In this document: positions 1-9,722 of the stretch, piece by piece
Layout of the letters: every line of letters begins with the position of its first letter
Numbering within the stretch: the stretch's first letter is position 1
Assembly: GCF_003858655.1 (NCBI RefSeq)
Contig: NZ_RQXV01000005.1
Location: forward strand, 248,001 to 312,000
Reading direction: 5' to 3'
Source: Amphritea balenae
GTDB lineage: Bacteria; Pseudomonadota; Gammaproteobacteria; Pseudomonadales; Balneatricaceae
Length of the DNA stretch: 64,000 nucleotides
The notes under the pieces: generated by a model
The model's database searches: none
Told to the model about the DNA's origin: nothing
Seen by the model: only the letters and a program-made list of their open reading frames with translations
Translations under genes and position numbers: made by a program

Positions 1-53
1 ACAACGGTCAACAGAATAAGCAGGTATTTCAGAAAGATATGACCCCGGCGCAT
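1..53 (-). CDS. N-terminal fragment of a probable membrane or exported protein (cut by window edge)
   Basis: An ATG at 53-51 on the minus strand follows a strong AAGGAG ribosome site and opens a frame running off the left edge. The 17 visible residues begin MRRGHIFLKYLLILL: two arginines, then a hydrophobic stretch, as in a membrane anchor or uncleaved signal. A good sigma70-type promoter lies at 89-117. The rest of the gene is outside the window, so family and function cannot be assigned. A sensor kinase or a transporter subunit is possible, but nothing visible decides. Confidence 0.6.
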   Translation of the reverse strand, partial: MRRGHIFLKYLLILLTV

Positions 54-88
54 GAGCTTCTCCTTTCCTTTTCGGTGGTAGCACTCTA

Positions 89-117
89 AGCATAGTCTTT
101 AGATAATTGGCTTTCAA
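89..117 (-). promoter_or_regulatory. Sigma70-type promoter for the leftward gene at the window edge
   Basis: On the minus strand TTGAAA (117-112) is followed after 17 bp by TATGCT (94-89), 36 bp upstream of the ATG at 53. Both boxes are close to consensus and the spacing is ideal. This is from inspection only. Confidence 0.5.
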
Positions 118-563
118 CGCCCAACAAGGTCCTTACAAAACCAGACCCAGGGACTAGCATGTCCCTCGAAATCATCATCCAAGTATCGTCAGCGGTTTAT
201 TAATGGGGGGTCATCTACGCCCATCTCCCCCTCTTCTAACCCTACTCAGCAAGCAAGTCCCTAGGAAAGTTTATGACTAAAAAAAAATCCGGGGGTGGAT
301 TACCTACGTCTTAATGCTTTTGGAAGGACCCGTTCTCATTATCTGAATACACTTAAGCTTGAGTTTACTGATAATGTCCGCTTTCGGCCAAAGCAGCCTT
401 TCAAGGAGCAATCCAAACTACCGCGACTATATTCACATGAGAGACCGCTTCGTGGCGTTTGCAGTCCTCATGCAACCAATGTTCAGCGTCCGCTTTCAGA
501 AATAAAACGTAGACTTAAAACCCATGACTCTTTCAATTTAACCTTTGTCAGGGTCGCTACTGA
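118..563. other. Intergenic region without a supported gene
   Basis: About 450 bp between the left-edge gene and the 3' end of folD. A small inverted repeat, AGGGAC/GTCCCT, sits at 149-166. A 100-codon open frame at 295-597 starts with GTG, has no clear ribosome site and runs into the 3' end of folD on the other strand, so I do not call it. I see no convincing folD terminator. Confidence 0.4.
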
Positions 564-1403
564 CTATGCCTCCCTTTCTGCTGCTTCGAGCGTCTGACTG
601 ATTAGCGCATTTATCGTCATCGGACCCACGCCTCCGGGCACCGGTGTCAGAGCAGCAACACGATCTTCCAGCCCGGTCTTTTCAATATCACCGATTCCGC
701 CCGGATGATAACCCGCATCGACGACCACAGCATCATCTTTGATCCAGTCCGCTTTAATCAACTCTGGCTGGCCTACGGCACCGACCACTATATCAGCCCG
801 ACTAATCTGCTCAGCCAGATCAACGGTACGGGAATGACAGATAGTCACTGTTGCATTGGCATTGAGCAGCATCGCCGCCATTGGCTTACCCAGGATTGGG
901 CTGCGACCAACAACAACCGCGTGTTTGCCTGATAGTTCAATATCGTAGTGTTTCAACAGAGTCATGATGCCTGCCGGTGTCGCCGAACCAAATGCCTGCT
1001 CCCCCATCGCCATCAAACCAAAGCCCTGAGTCGTTACTCCATCGACATCTTTTTTAATCGCAATGGCATCAAAACAGGCCCGTTCATTTATCTGTTCCGG
1101 TACCGGATGCTGCAACAAAATACCGCACACCTGCGGATCATTATTTAGGTTATCGATAACATCCAGAAGTTCTGCTGTGGTTGTAGACTGAGGCATATCA
1201 ACTCGTAAGGAGCCCATACCCACACGGCCACAATCATTCACCTTCATCTGCACATAGGTCGCTGATGCCGGATCAGTTCCTACCAGTATTGTTGCTAAGA
1301 CAGGCTTAATACCACCGCCGGCTAGCAACTTATCCACTGCCATATGCAATTGTCGCTCACGGCTTAGCGCCAAAGCCTTACCATCCAGAATCAGTGCAGA
1401 CAT
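564..1403 (-). CDS. folD: Bifunctional methylene-THF dehydrogenase / methenyl-THF cyclohydrolase FolD
   Basis: The 279-residue product matches the usual FolD length. It shows the substrate motif around YVQMKVND (catalytic lysine), the NADP loop [11 protein letters not shown] and the C-terminal signature [10 protein letters not shown]. FolD interconverts 5,10-methylene-THF, methenyl-THF and 10-formyl-THF in the cytosol. I chose the ATG at 1403 because GAGG lies 8 bp upstream; earlier in-frame starts lack a ribosome site. It is the last gene of a leftward set with etfBA, purU and a demethylating dehydrogenase. Here it probably converts the methylene-THF made by that enzyme to formyl-THF for PurU. 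It may be a second, pathway-specific copy. Confidence 0.93.
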   Translation of the reverse strand: MSALILDGKALALSRERQLHMAVDKLLAGGGIKPVLATILVGTDPASATYVQMKVNDCGRVGMGSLRVDMPQSTTTAELLDVIDNLNNDPQVCGILLQHPVPEQINERACFDAIAIKKDVDGVTTQGFGLMAMGEQAFGSATPAGIMTLLKHYDIELSGKHAVVVGRSPILGKPMAAMLLNANATVTICHSRTVDLAEQISRADIVVGAVGQPELIKADWIKDDAVVVDAGYHPGGIGDIEKTGLEDRVAALTPVPGGVGPMTINALISQTLEAAEREA

Positions 1404-1536
1404 CGATTGAACCTCGGTATTGTTTAAAATATCCAGCCGGATACCCATTGCGTGGGGGGGCCGGCTGATGCAGAACTTTTTATAGCTGATAAGCGTTTAT
1501 CTGGGACCTGTATACATGCTGATATCAGTACCTTTC

Positions 1537-3987
1537 TCAGCACTTAATTTTCTCCATTGCCGGATCGTAGAAAGAACGCAGTGACGGGGTTACTTTATAA
1601 CGCTCGCACTCCACTTCGATCTCAAATGAGGTGTTATCCAGCCACTCTTTAGTAACACCCGCACTATGCTCAACGTATCCCATCGCAATGGTTGCCCCCA
1701 TCGTATGAGCAAACATACCGGCAGTGGTACGCCCGACAATTTTGCCATCGGCCCAGATCGGTTCTTCGTGATAGCACAGCGGTTCAGCATCTTCGAACAG
1801 GAAAGCGACAAAGCGTTTCTGCAACGGCCCGGCCTCTTTCTGAGCCAATAAAGCCTCTTTACCGATAAAGCCACCCTCTTTATTAAAGTCAGACGCAAAA
1901 CCAAGCCCGGCTTCCAGTGCGCTATCCGCATCAGTAATATCGTGCCCCCAGTGACGGTAGCACTTCTCCATTCGCAGAGAGTTCATCGTGTGATAGCCGT
2001 ATGGACGGATACCAAACTCTGCACCGGCTTCGGTGATTGCGTCATAGACACTTGCCGCGTATTCGGTCGGGATATACAGCTCCCAGCCCAGTTCACCCAC
2101 ATAAGTAATACGGGATGCACGCACAATCGCATAGTGCATCTCTATCTCACGGGAGCTGGCAAACGGGAACGCTTCATTAGACAGATCATCGCGGGTCAGC
2201 TTGCTCAGCGTGGCACGTGAGTTAGGTCCCATCACCGTAATAACGGCATAAGCCGAGGTCATATCGGTGAAGAACACCATCGCATCATCTGGCTTGTTGC
2301 GACGTAACCAGTCCATATCACGGTTCTGACATGCCACACCAGATACCACTAGATAGCGATCCTGAGCCAGACGGGTGACAGTAACATCCGCCTCTATACC
2401 ACCCCGTTCGTTAAGCCACTGGGTATACACCATCTTACCCACAGGCACTGCAACATTATTAGAACAGATACGGTTCAGGTAACGCTCGGCATCCGGCCCT
2501 TCAACCTGATACTTAGAGAAAGAGCTCTGATCGATCACGCCGACAGAGTTACGAACGGCGTCGTGTTCCTCTTTGTTGTTATCGAACCAGTTCTGGCGCC
2601 CAAATGAATATTCGTACTCAGGTGCTTGTCCTTCTTTGGCAAACCAATTCGCCCGCTCCCAGCCACTTTCAGTGCCAAATACCGCCCCCTGAGCTTTCAG
2701 TTGATCATGCAGTACTGAGCGGCGTACGCCACGGGAAGTTTTAAACTGCTTGAACGGGTAGTGCGTTTCATACAGCAGACCCAGAGTTTCAGTGGTACGT
2801 TCCTGCAGATAAGCCTGGGTACCCTGAAATGGCATATTCCGACGAATATCCACATCCCAAAGATCTTGCGGTGCATGACCTTTCTTAATCCACTCCGCCA
2901 GCATTTTTCCAGCACCACCGGCGGACTGAATACCTACCGAGTTAAAACCCGCCGCAACAAAATAGTTACGTAGTTCAGGGGCTTCGCCCAGATGATAGCG
3001 ATCATCCGGGGTAAAGGATTCAGGGCCATTGAAGAATACCTGCAAACCGGTTTCCATCAGTTTTGGCACCCGGTGCATCGCCGCTTCCAGATATGGCTCA
3101 AGGTGATCAAAATCATCCGGTAGCTGATCGAAGAAGAAGTCCTCCGGTATACCGTCCATGCCCCATGGCTTAGCACCCGGTTCAAACATACCTACCAGTA
3201 ACTTTCCGGCATCTTCTTTGTAGTAGCAGTAACCGTCCATATCCCGCAACGTCGGCAGCCCTGACTGCAGGTCCGGCATGTTTTCAGTTACTACATAGAA
3301 GTGTTCGGCACCATGCAAAGGCACGTTTACGCCGGCTTTCTTACCAAATTCACGGGCCCACATGCCGGAACAGTTCACAACGTATTCAGCATCGATATCT
3401 CCCTGTTCAGTAATCACGCCCGCCGCTTTACCGTCACGAATTTTCATATCAAGCACTTTCACGCCTTCAATGATTTTTGCACCGCCCATCCGGGCACCTT
3501 TTGCCAGGGCCTGGGTGACATCAACCGGACTGGCCATACCGTCCATCGGCAGATGAATTGCGCCGCAGATATCATCGATATTGAGCAGCGGCCATAACTC
3601 TTTTGCCTGATCAGGTTCAATCACGTTGCAGGGGAAGCCGGCAACCTTCGCCATGGAAGCTCCGCGCTTAATTTCAGACAGACGTTCCTTGTTGGTCGCG
3701 ATAGTCAACGAGCCGTTTCGGACAAAACCTGTCGCCTGCCCGGTTTCAGCCTCTAGCTGGTCGTACAAGGTGGCACTGTAATTGGCCAGCATCGACATAT
3801 TGTAAGTAGCGCGCAGCGTCGGCACCAAACCCGCCGCATGCCAGGTAGTACCGCAGGTTAGTTGACGGCGTTCCAACAACACGACATCGGTAAAACCGAG
3901 TTTTGTAAGGTGATATGCAACACTGCAACCAATTACGCCGCCACCAACGATAACAACCTGTGCCGAAGCAGGTAGTGTTTTAGTCAT
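1537..3987 (-). CDS. Dimethylglycine/sarcosine dehydrogenase-like flavoprotein with THF-binding domain
   Basis: The 816-residue protein has the four-part layout of the DMGDH/SARDH family: an FAD-binding DAO domain (about 10-365, opening VVIVGGGVIG), an FAO central domain (about 370-425), a GCV_T folate domain (about 430-700) and a GCV_T C-terminal barrel (about 715-800). The motif TTWHAAG places a histidine at residue 50, where family members carry covalent FAD. Such enzymes oxidise an N-methyl group, pass electrons to ETF and transfer the C1 unit to THF. The ATG at 3987 has GGAG 8 bp upstream. Neighbouring etfBA, purU and folD supply acceptor and C1 processing. The exact substrate (dimethylglycine, sarcosine or another N-methyl compound) is not fixed by sequence. 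Confidence 0.88.
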   Translation of the reverse strand: MTKTLPASAQVVIVGGGVIGCSVAYHLTKLGFTDVVLLERRQLTCGTTWHAAGLVPTLRATYNMSMLANYSATLYDQLEAETGQATGFVRNGSLTIATNKERLSEIKRGASMAKVAGFPCNVIEPDQAKELWPLLNIDDICGAIHLPMDGMASPVDVTQALAKGARMGGAKIIEGVKVLDMKIRDGKAAGVITEQGDIDAEYVVNCSGMWAREFGKKAGVNVPLHGAEHFYVVTENMPDLQSGLPTLRDMDGYCYYKEDAGKLLVGMFEPGAKPWGMDGIPEDFFFDQLPDDFDHLEPYLEAAMHRVPKLMETGLQVFFNGPESFTPDDRYHLGEAPELRNYFVAAGFNSVGIQSAGGAGKMLAEWIKKGHAPQDLWDVDIRRNMPFQGTQAYLQERTTETLGLLYETHYPFKQFKTSRGVRRSVLHDQLKAQGAVFGTESGWERANWFAKEGQAPEYEYSFGRQNWFDNNKEEHDAVRNSVGVIDQSSFSKYQVEGPDAERYLNRICSNNVAVPVGKMVYTQWLNERGGIEADVTVTRLAQDRYLVVSGVACQNRDMDWLRRNKPDDAMVFFTDMTSAYAVITVMGPNSRATLSKLTRDDLSNEAFPFASSREIEMHYAIVRASRITYVGELGWELYIPTEYAASVYDAITEAGAEFGIRPYGYHTMNSLRMEKCYRHWGHDITDADSALEAGLGFASDFNKEGGFIGKEALLAQKEAGPLQKRFVAFLFEDAEPLCYHEEPIWADGKIVGRTTAGMFAHTMGATIAMGYVEHSAGVTKEWLDNTSFEIEVECERYKVTPSLRSFYDPAMEKIKC

Positions 3988-4046
3988 TATTATTCTCCTC
4001 ACCCCCGCAAACGGGCATGTGTTTTTATGCTTATAGCCTGTGACAT

Positions 4047-4904
4047 TTAATTAAAAACAACCGTCTGATTACCATGTACCAGAACCCGGTCTTCCAGGTG
4101 AGCCCGAAGACCACGGGCAAGCACTGTTTTCTCGACGTCTTTACCCAGGCGCACCAGGTCTTCTACTTTGTCACTGTGGCTGACCCGGACAACATCCTGA
4201 TCAATGATAGGCCCTTCATCCAGCTGTTCAGTCACATAGTGACAGGTCGCACCGATCAGTTTTACACCACGACGGGACGCCTGATGGTAAGGTCGGGCAC
4301 CGATGAAAGATGGTAGGAAACTGTGGTGAATGTTGATCACTTTATGACGCAGTTTTTCACACAGGGCCTGTGGCAGAATTTGCATATAACGGGCCAGCAC
4401 TACACAGTCAGCCTGATACTCGTCTACCAGTTCTTCTACTTTGGCAAAGCCCGGGGTCTTGTCATCTTTATCGATGACGACATGATGAAAGGGAATACCG
4501 TACCACTCCACCAGCCCACGCATATCTTCATGGTTAGAGATAACGCAGGGAATTTCACAATGCAGGTCACCGCTCTTCCAGCGATCCAGCAGATCAGACA
4601 TACAATGACTACCTTTACTGGCCATCAGTACAACGCGCTTGGGCTGATCGGTATCCTCGATTCGAAGATTCAGATTCAGTTCCTGCTTCAGCTGCGCAAA
4701 CTTTTGCTCAAGCTCTGCAGGTCCGATAAGTAACGAGTCAGCCTGAACTTCCAGACGTGAAAAGAACCATTTACTCTCCACATCAGAGTGATGCGAAGCT
4801 TCACTGATCCAGCCGCCATTCGAGGCGATAATTTCACCCACCCGGGTAACAATGCCCACTTGGTCAGGACAGTCCAGCACAATACGGTAAGTTCGGTTAG
4901 TCAT
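4047..4904 (-). CDS. purU: Formyltetrahydrofolate deformylase PurU
   Basis: The 285-residue protein has an N-terminal ACT domain (about 1-85) and a formyltransferase-fold catalytic domain. INIHHSFLPSF carries the catalytic histidine, and GATCHYVTEQLDEGPII carries the conserved aspartate region. PurU hydrolyses 10-formyl-THF to formate and THF. It lies 59 bp upstream of the dehydrogenase gene and downstream of etfA. This suggests it recycles THF during methyl-group oxidation rather than serving mainly purine synthesis. Formate would need a formate dehydrogenase encoded elsewhere. Confidence 0.95.
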   Translation of the reverse strand: MTNRTYRIVLDCPDQVGIVTRVGEIIASNGGWISEASHHSDVESKWFFSRLEVQADSLLIGPAELEQKFAQLKQELNLNLRIEDTDQPKRVVLMASKGSHCMSDLLDRWKSGDLHCEIPCVISNHEDMRGLVEWYGIPFHHVVIDKDDKTPGFAKVEELVDEYQADCVVLARYMQILPQALCEKLRHKVINIHHSFLPSFIGARPYHQASRRGVKLIGATCHYVTEQLDEGPIIDQDVVRVSHSDKVEDLVRLGKDVEKTVLARGLRAHLEDRVLVHGNQTVVFN

Positions 4905-4970
4905 CAGAGTCGGTCTCCGGTTGTAGGCTACTCGAAGTATTCTGCAGGCAGCCCGGATAGTTTTATGTCC

Positions 4971-5921
4971 TTAGCTCAGCTGAGCATCCAGTTCAGGGAC
5001 AGCATCAAACAGGTCTGCATACAGGCCATAATCAGCAACACCGAAAATTGGCGCTTCTTCATCTTTATTGATGGCAACAATCACCTTGGAATCTTTCATA
5101 CCAGCCAGGTGCTGGATCGCACCGGAGATGCCAACAGCGATATAGAGGTCCGGCGCGACAATCTTACCTGTCTGTCCTACCTGCATATCATTAGCTACAA
5201 AGCCGGCATCAACCGCAGCACGGGAAGCACCAACCGCAGCGCCAATTTTGTCAGCGACCTTTTCCAGCAAGCTAAAGTTATCTCCATTCTGCATCCCCCG
5301 TCCGCCGGAAATAATAGTCCGGGCAGCGGTCAGTTCAGGACGATCAGACTGGCTGACCTCTTCACTAATAAAGCGGGACAGACCTGAATCAGTGATCGGC
5401 GCCAGTGCTGTAATCGTGGCATCCCCCCCCTCCGTTGCAGCGGCCTCAAACGCAGTACCCCGTACTGTTATCACCTGAACAGAATCACAACTCTGCACCG
5501 TCGCAAGTGCATTACCCGCATACACCGGTCGGATGAACGTATGACTATCAACAATTGTCGTTATCTCTGAAATTTGCGCGACATCCAGTAGGGCGGCAAC
5601 ACCAGGCAACAAGTTTTTACCCTGAGTCGTGGCAGGCGCCAGAAGGTGAGTAACGGACTCTTCCTTCACCAAAGCGGCAAGCATCGGTACCAGATTTTCA
5701 GGCAACTGATAAGCCAGGGCCTCGCAATCTGCCACCAGAACCTGTGCGATACCCGCTATAGTTGATGCCTGTTCAGCAACGTCACTACAGGCCTGACCGG
5801 CCACCAGAATATTAACGGCGGTTCCGGTTTTCTCTGCTAGCTGCAGAGCGGCTGATACCGCATGATGGGTCGCGGCTTTAAGTTGCTGATTATCATGTTC
5901 AGCGATTACCAGAATAGTCAT
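4971..5921 (-). CDS. etfA: Electron transfer flavoprotein alpha subunit
   Basis: The 316-residue protein shows the C-terminal FAD-binding signature of EtfA ([19 protein letters not shown], then [10 protein letters not shown] and [11 protein letters not shown]). With EtfB it forms a soluble heterodimer that carries electrons from flavin dehydrogenases to ETF-quinone oxidoreductase. Its ATG overlaps the etfB stop by 4 bp, so the two are translationally coupled. The location beside a DMGDH-like gene suggests a dedicated ETF for methylated-amine oxidation, distinct from a housekeeping fatty-acid ETF. Confidence 0.95.
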   Translation of the reverse strand: MTILVIAEHDNQQLKAATHHAVSAALQLAEKTGTAVNILVAGQACSDVAEQASTIAGIAQVLVADCEALAYQLPENLVPMLAALVKEESVTHLLAPATTQGKNLLPGVAALLDVAQISEITTIVDSHTFIRPVYAGNALATVQSCDSVQVITVRGTAFEAAATEGGDATITALAPITDSGLSRFISEEVSQSDRPELTAARTIISGGRGMQNGDNFSLLEKVADKIGAAVGASRAAVDAGFVANDMQVGQTGKIVAPDLYIAVGISGAIQHLAGMKDSKVIVAINKDEEAPIFGVADYGLYADLFDAVPELDAQLS

Positions 5922-6670
5922 GACAGTACTCCCGCTTCAGTTTTCAGTTTTTCTACCAGCTCGGTCACACTTGCAACCATCTGACCAGCAGCGCGGGCTG
6001 GCGGACTATTAACTTCCAGGGTACTTAAACGCGGAGCAACATCCACACCCAGCTCTTCCGGGGTGACTTTATCCAGCGGTTTACGTTTAGCCTTCATAAT
6101 ATTCGGCAGAGAAGCATAACGGGGCTCATTCAGACGCAGATCGGTAGTAATAACCGCCGGTAATTTAAGAGCCACTTTTTGCAGGCCACCATCAACTTCA
6201 CGGGTCACCAGAATTTCATCTGCTTCGATCTGAACCTCAGAGGCAAAAGTACCTTGTGGCATTCCCGCCAGCGCTGCCAACATCTGACCAGTCTGGTTAT
6301 TGTCGCCATCGATAGACTGTTTACCCATAATTACTAATCCGACCGCCTCCTTAGCCGCAACCGCGTTCAGTAGTTTTGCTACCGCCAATGGCTGGAGATC
6401 TTCGTCAGTTACGATCTGAATAGCCCGATCAGCACCTAACGCCAGCGCCGTACGCAGTTGTTCCTGGCAGGCACTATCACCGGCACTGACAACGATTACT
6501 TCAGATGCACTACCCGCTTCTTTCAGGCGAATTGCTTCCTCTATTGCAATTTCACAGAACGGATTAATCGCCATCTTTACGTTAGCCAGCTCTATTCCAG
6601 AGTGATCTGCTTTAACACGCACCTGCACATTGGCATCAACCACTCGTTTTACCGCAACCAGTATTTTCAT
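5918..6670 (-). CDS. etfB: Electron transfer flavoprotein beta subunit
   Basis: The 250-residue protein is a typical Etf[20 protein letters not shown] at the start, an AMP-binding core with [17 protein letters not shown], and [20 protein letters not shown] near the recognition loop. It pairs with the overlapping etfA. It is the first gene of the leftward operon, with a sigma70-like promoter about 90 bp upstream. The Shine-Dalgarno before the ATG is weak (GGGTT). Confidence 0.95.
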   Translation of the reverse strand: MKILVAVKRVVDANVQVRVKADHSGIELANVKMAINPFCEIAIEEAIRLKEAGSASEVIVVSAGDSACQEQLRTALALGADRAIQIVTDEDLQPLAVAKLLNAVAAKEAVGLVIMGKQSIDGDNNQTGQMLAALAGMPQGTFASEVQIEADEILVTREVDGGLQKVALKLPAVITTDLRLNEPRYASLPNIMKAKRKPLDKVTPEELGVDVAPRLSTLEVNSPPARAAGQMVASVTELVEKLKTEAGVLS

Positions 6671-6756
6671 AAATAACCCATTAATATTGGAAATAAGCAG
6701 ACTTACATTCTATTTTTTCACTTTTAATGAAATTCTTTAAGACATTTTCATTTATA

Positions 6757-6785
6757 TGATTAAACCACTTCGCAATTATTGTCAA
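6757..6785 (-). promoter_or_regulatory. Sigma70-type promoter of the etfB-etfA-purU-DMGDH-folD operon
   Basis: On the minus strand TTGACA (6785-6780) is separated by 17 bp from TAATCA (6762-6757), in AT-rich DNA 87 bp upstream of etfB. The -35 is a perfect consensus. I see no known operator beside it. Confidence 0.55.
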
Positions 6786-6989
6786 CGATTTAAATTTAAT
6801 AGAGTTGTTTTCAGATAAAGGAATGATGACGCCGTCGTCAGTACTATCCTTAATACGATCCTTAGCACTACCCGATAGAATCCACGGCAGGACAGACACT
6901 GCGGTTGACTAAGTTATGTCTGACCGGAAAACATGACTGCCTATTTAAATGTGCAGCAACACCGACCTGACTTCATTCAGAAGCTTTTT

Positions 6990-7013
6990 GTCCCGGGCTA
7001 CTTACCCCGGGAC
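6990..7013. repeat. Strong hairpin downstream of the small cupin gene
   Basis: A perfect 8-bp inverted repeat (GTCCCGGG/CCCGGGAC, 8-bp loop) lies about 30 bp after the stop of the leftward cupin gene. No T tract follows on the minus strand. It could be a transcript 3'-end stabiliser or an imperfect terminator between this operon and etfB. Confidence 0.4.
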
Positions 7014-7043
7014 GTCGTTACTCGAAGCTTACTAATACAAGCG

Positions 7044-7409
7044 CTAGTCTTGCAGGATGACGTAATATTTTTGGCAGGTTTCAATCACCTCCCAATAACC
7101 ATCAAAACCGTAGGGCAACATAAAAGAATCACCCGTTTTGTAACGCTTCTGCCCCCCTTTAGCGTCACTGATAATCAGGTCACCACTGATGATGTAACAG
7201 AACTCTCGTCTTTCGGATACAGCTTTCCACTTACCCGGTTCACTTTGCCACATTCCGGCAATCAGACGTCCCTGCTCCCCTTCCACGTAAGTAGCAATCG
7301 CCTGTTCAGGATCACCTTTTAGTAACCGCTCGGGAGGCGTTACAAACTTTTCCATTGGTATCGGTTGCTCATCAAAGCTAACCACCTGATCGATATATAC
7401 AGCTTTCAT
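7044..7409 (-). CDS. Small cupin-fold protein (DUF861-like)
   Basis: The 121-residue protein has a single cupin barrel: GKWKAVSERREFCYIISGDLII forms the first half and YKTGDSFMLPYGFDGYWEV the second, as in DUF861/ureidoglycine-aminohydrolase-type cupins. It lies 18 bp downstream of the PuuB-like oxidoreductase on the same strand, so the two are almost certainly co-transcribed. Similar cupins often accompany amine oxidoreductases, possibly handling a reactive product, but the specific role is not known to me. Confidence 0.75.
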   Translation of the reverse strand: MKAVYIDQVVSFDEQPIPMEKFVTPPERLLKGDPEQAIATYVEGEQGRLIAGMWQSEPGKWKAVSERREFCYIISGDLIISDAKGGQKRYKTGDSFMLPYGFDGYWEVIETCQKYYVILQD

Positions 7410-7427
7410 TGAATGTCCTCCTGAAGA

Positions 7428-8774
7428 TTAGCGTTTCTCATCGCGGGCAAAATAGTAGTGATACAACGCGCGCTGCCCGATACGTCGAAAGGGAGCAAAA
7501 GGGAATTTAGGCAACTGAGTAGACAGTACCGGCAGATCATGGCCTGCGGTAATACCTGCCACCTTTTCCGCCAAACGCATCCCCGCCTGTACAGCAAAAG
7601 AAACACCGCTACCGCCATACCCCAGGGCATATAGAACTGAGCCATCATCTTCCGCCTGACTAATATGGGGAATATCATCAAAAGTGACACACACCCAACC
7701 GCCCCACTGATAATCGAAACTGAGATTACCAAGCGCACTAAACTTGCTTCGCAAGGCGCGCAACAGGTTTTCATTATGTACAGGGTTACAGGCATCGGCG
7801 CCGGTAATGGCACTACGGCCACCGATAAGGATCCGGTTACCCGGCAACTTACGGTAATAAAAACGCAGGGTTCGGGTATCAGTAATCACATCGGAGCTGA
7901 CAAAGTTTGTCGCTTGTAACTCTTTAGCATTCAGCGGCCGAGTAACAATGACATTTGATAGAACCGGAAAAGTCCGACTTTTCAACTTAGGATGTAAGCC
8001 CGGCGCGGTATAACCATTCGTCGCTACTATTACTTTCTTAGCCTTCACTACGCCACCTGGCGTCAACAGAAGATGCCGGTCACCCTCACGCAGCCATTGC
8101 TGAACCGGACTTGATGTATGAATTTTCACACCGGCAGCCCGGGCCATACGATGATAGCCATAAGCCAGCTTTAACGGGTGCACACCAAAGCCATGACGAA
8201 AACGCATCGCACCATGGGCTTCATCACTATTGAAGTGTTGTTGGCGTAACTCATCAGCACTGAGAATATCCACCTCATAGTCAAAGTTCTGCTTGAGGAA
8301 GCGCGCCTCAGATTCAATCACTTGCATCATTCGCGGTCGGTGAGCGACCCAGAGATGGCCATCATCCTGTTGATCACAATCGATATTGTGGTCCTGAATC
8401 AATCCACGAACCCGGGCGAGTCCATCATATATCTCATTAAACATGCCCCGGGCAGTTGGCTCACCGTAGCGTTTAATCATTTTTTGGTAGGACAACCGAC
8501 CGCCCGCCTTCAGGGCAAAGCCGCCATTTCGGCCACTACAGCCCCAGCCGGTAGCATTGGCTTCCAGCACGATGGCTTCAATTCCCTGTTCAGCGGCCAG
8601 GTGATAGGCAGCGGACAACCCGGTATACCCGGCACCGATAATTGCTACTTCAACTTCCTGATCCGCACACACCGGGCCATCATCAACCGGCGGTGGCCCC
8701 GCTGTATCTGACCAGTAAGAATCGGGGTAAGCCGCGCCGGTACCCGGACCGCTTGAAACTAAAGGATCGTACAT
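7428..8774 (-). CDS. FAD-dependent amine oxidoreductase, PuuB/OrdL-like (DAO family)
   Basis: The 448-residue protein has an FAD Rossmann motif near residue 50 (VAIIGAGYTGLSAAYHLA), the downstream WGCSGRNGGFALKAGGRLSY and a C-terminal GYGGSGVSFAVQAGMRLAE. This is the layout of gamma-glutamylputrescine oxidase and relatives. Family members oxidise primary or secondary amines with oxygen or a quinone. The ATG at 8774 has GGAGG 5 bp upstream and is preferred to the longer upstream frame. It is followed by the cupin gene and preceded on the same strand by an XRE-cupin regulator of PuuR type. This suggests polyamine or related amine catabolism. The exact substrate is unresolved. Confidence 0.83.
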   Translation of the reverse strand: MYDPLVSSGPGTGAAYPDSYWSDTAGPPPVDDGPVCADQEVEVAIIGAGYTGLSAAYHLAAEQGIEAIVLEANATGWGCSGRNGGFALKAGGRLSYQKMIKRYGEPTARGMFNEIYDGLARVRGLIQDHNIDCDQQDDGHLWVAHRPRMMQVIESEARFLKQNFDYEVDILSADELRQQHFNSDEAHGAMRFRHGFGVHPLKLAYGYHRMARAAGVKIHTSSPVQQWLREGDRHLLLTPGGVVKAKKVIVATNGYTAPGLHPKLKSRTFPVLSNVIVTRPLNAKELQATNFVSSDVITDTRTLRFYYRKLPGNRILIGGRSAITGADACNPVHNENLLRALRSKFSALGNLSFDYQWGGWVCVTFDDIPHISQAEDDGSVLYALGYGGSGVSFAVQAGMRLAEKVAGITAGHDLPVLSTQLPKFPFAPFRRIGQRALYHYYFARDEKR

Positions 8775-8901
8775 CACATCCTCCTTATGAAATGCCGGCG
8801 CAGGCCGGTTATAGGGTCTGTTTTTATTATTTTGCTCACACAGCGAAGGGCTGAACTGAACCTGATGCAGGCAAAGATAGTAGATCTTCCTACAAACCAC
8901 A

Positions 8902-8925
8902 ATGAAATTTTATTATATTTTTTCA
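8902..8925. promoter_or_regulatory. Possible operator upstream of the PuuB-like operon
   Basis: The AT-rich upstream region holds TGAAATTT and, 8 bp on, TTTTTCA, a looser version of the palindrome ATGAAATTTCAT found before the XRE-cupin gene at 9723-9738. By analogy with PuuR-type systems this may be a regulator site. The low sequence complexity makes it weak. Confidence 0.3.
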
Positions 8926-8968
8926 TTTATATATTAAAATATTAATTTATTTCATTTATTCAGTCATA

Positions 8969-8995
8969 AAAAAACGCGCTTAATGCGCGTTTTTA
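8969..8995 (-). terminator. Bidirectional rho-independent terminator after the XRE-cupin gene
   Basis: The hairpin ACGCGC-TTAAT-GCGCGT is flanked by A and T tracts on both sides, so the leftward transcript ends in a run of T. It separates the XRE-cupin gene from the downstream oxidoreductase promoter. Confidence 0.8.
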
Positions 8996-9070
8996 TAATC
9001 TGGCTATTAGCTACTCTTCGTTATCAAAGCCCACTGATTAAGAGGCCTGATCGGATGCTATACGATTACT

Positions 9071-9658
9071 TTAATAACCACCGGCAATAGTCCACACCAC
9101 CACCGTATCACTATCGGTCGGGTTACGCGTCCAGTGGGGTTCGTTGCCAGCAAGACTAAAGCTGTCACCCGCCTGCAAAAGAAAACGCTTATCGCCGATA
9201 CCCAGTTCCAACGTACCAGACTGAACCAGCCCCGCTTCTTCACCTTTCCTTACCCGGGATTCCTGACTCCCGGCTCCGGGAGCAAAAGTAGTCAGAATCA
9301 TTTGTAAATGGCCGCTGAGTCGGGGGGATAAAAGTTCTTCACGAATACCTGTGCCGGAAAAATTCAGACTGCGCCGTACATGGCTACGGACAATATGATT
9401 AAGCTCATCGGAAGGGACATCACTATCAGCATGAAAAAACCAGCTTATCTGAACCCCAAGCACTTCACTTATCGCCTGCAAAACAGGAATTGGCAGAGAG
9501 GATACACCTCGTTCAACCTGGCTGACATAACCAACTGAACGTCCAATTTTCTCTGCCATAACGGTCAGAGTCACCCCTTTAGACTTACGCAGATCTCTGA
9601 TCTGACGCCCTATGCGCAGATTTTCCTGCTCCATAGAATCTTTTTTTTGCTGGCCCAT
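9071..9658 (-). CDS. XRE-family transcriptional regulator with cupin sensor domain (PuuR-like)
   Basis: The 195-residue protein has an N-terminal XRE helix-turn-helix (about 15-70: LRKSKGVTLTVMAEKIGRSVGYVSQVERG split across the two helices) and a C-terminal cupin (about 120-190, with GEEAGLVQSGTLEL and LLQAGDSFSLAGNEPHW). It belongs to the PuuR/cupin-HTH group that usually represses amine or amino-acid catabolic genes. I prefer the ATG at 9658, which has GGAG 6 bp upstream. A perfect 16-bp palindrome upstream suggests autoregulation. The likely target is the adjacent PuuB-like and cupin operon. Confidence 0.85.
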   Translation of the reverse strand: MGQQKKDSMEQENLRIGRQIRDLRKSKGVTLTVMAEKIGRSVGYVSQVERGVSSLPIPVLQAISEVLGVQISWFFHADSDVPSDELNHIVRSHVRRSLNFSGTGIREELLSPRLSGHLQMILTTFAPGAGSQESRVRKGEEAGLVQSGTLELGIGDKRFLLQAGDSFSLAGNEPHWTRNPTDSDTVVVWTIAGGY

Positions 9659-9722
9659 AAGCACTCCACAGCTTTCAATAGCACATATTGATAACACTAA
9701 ACATCATAATTATGAAGTTAAC

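Noticed and set aside
295-597. 100-codon open frame downstream of folD
   Set aside because: It starts at GTG without a ribosome site, overlaps the folD end antisense and has no protein-like pattern.
6681-6899. 72-codon frame upstream of etfB
   Set aside because: It has a GTG start without a ribosome site, and it overlaps the best promoter of the etfB operon.
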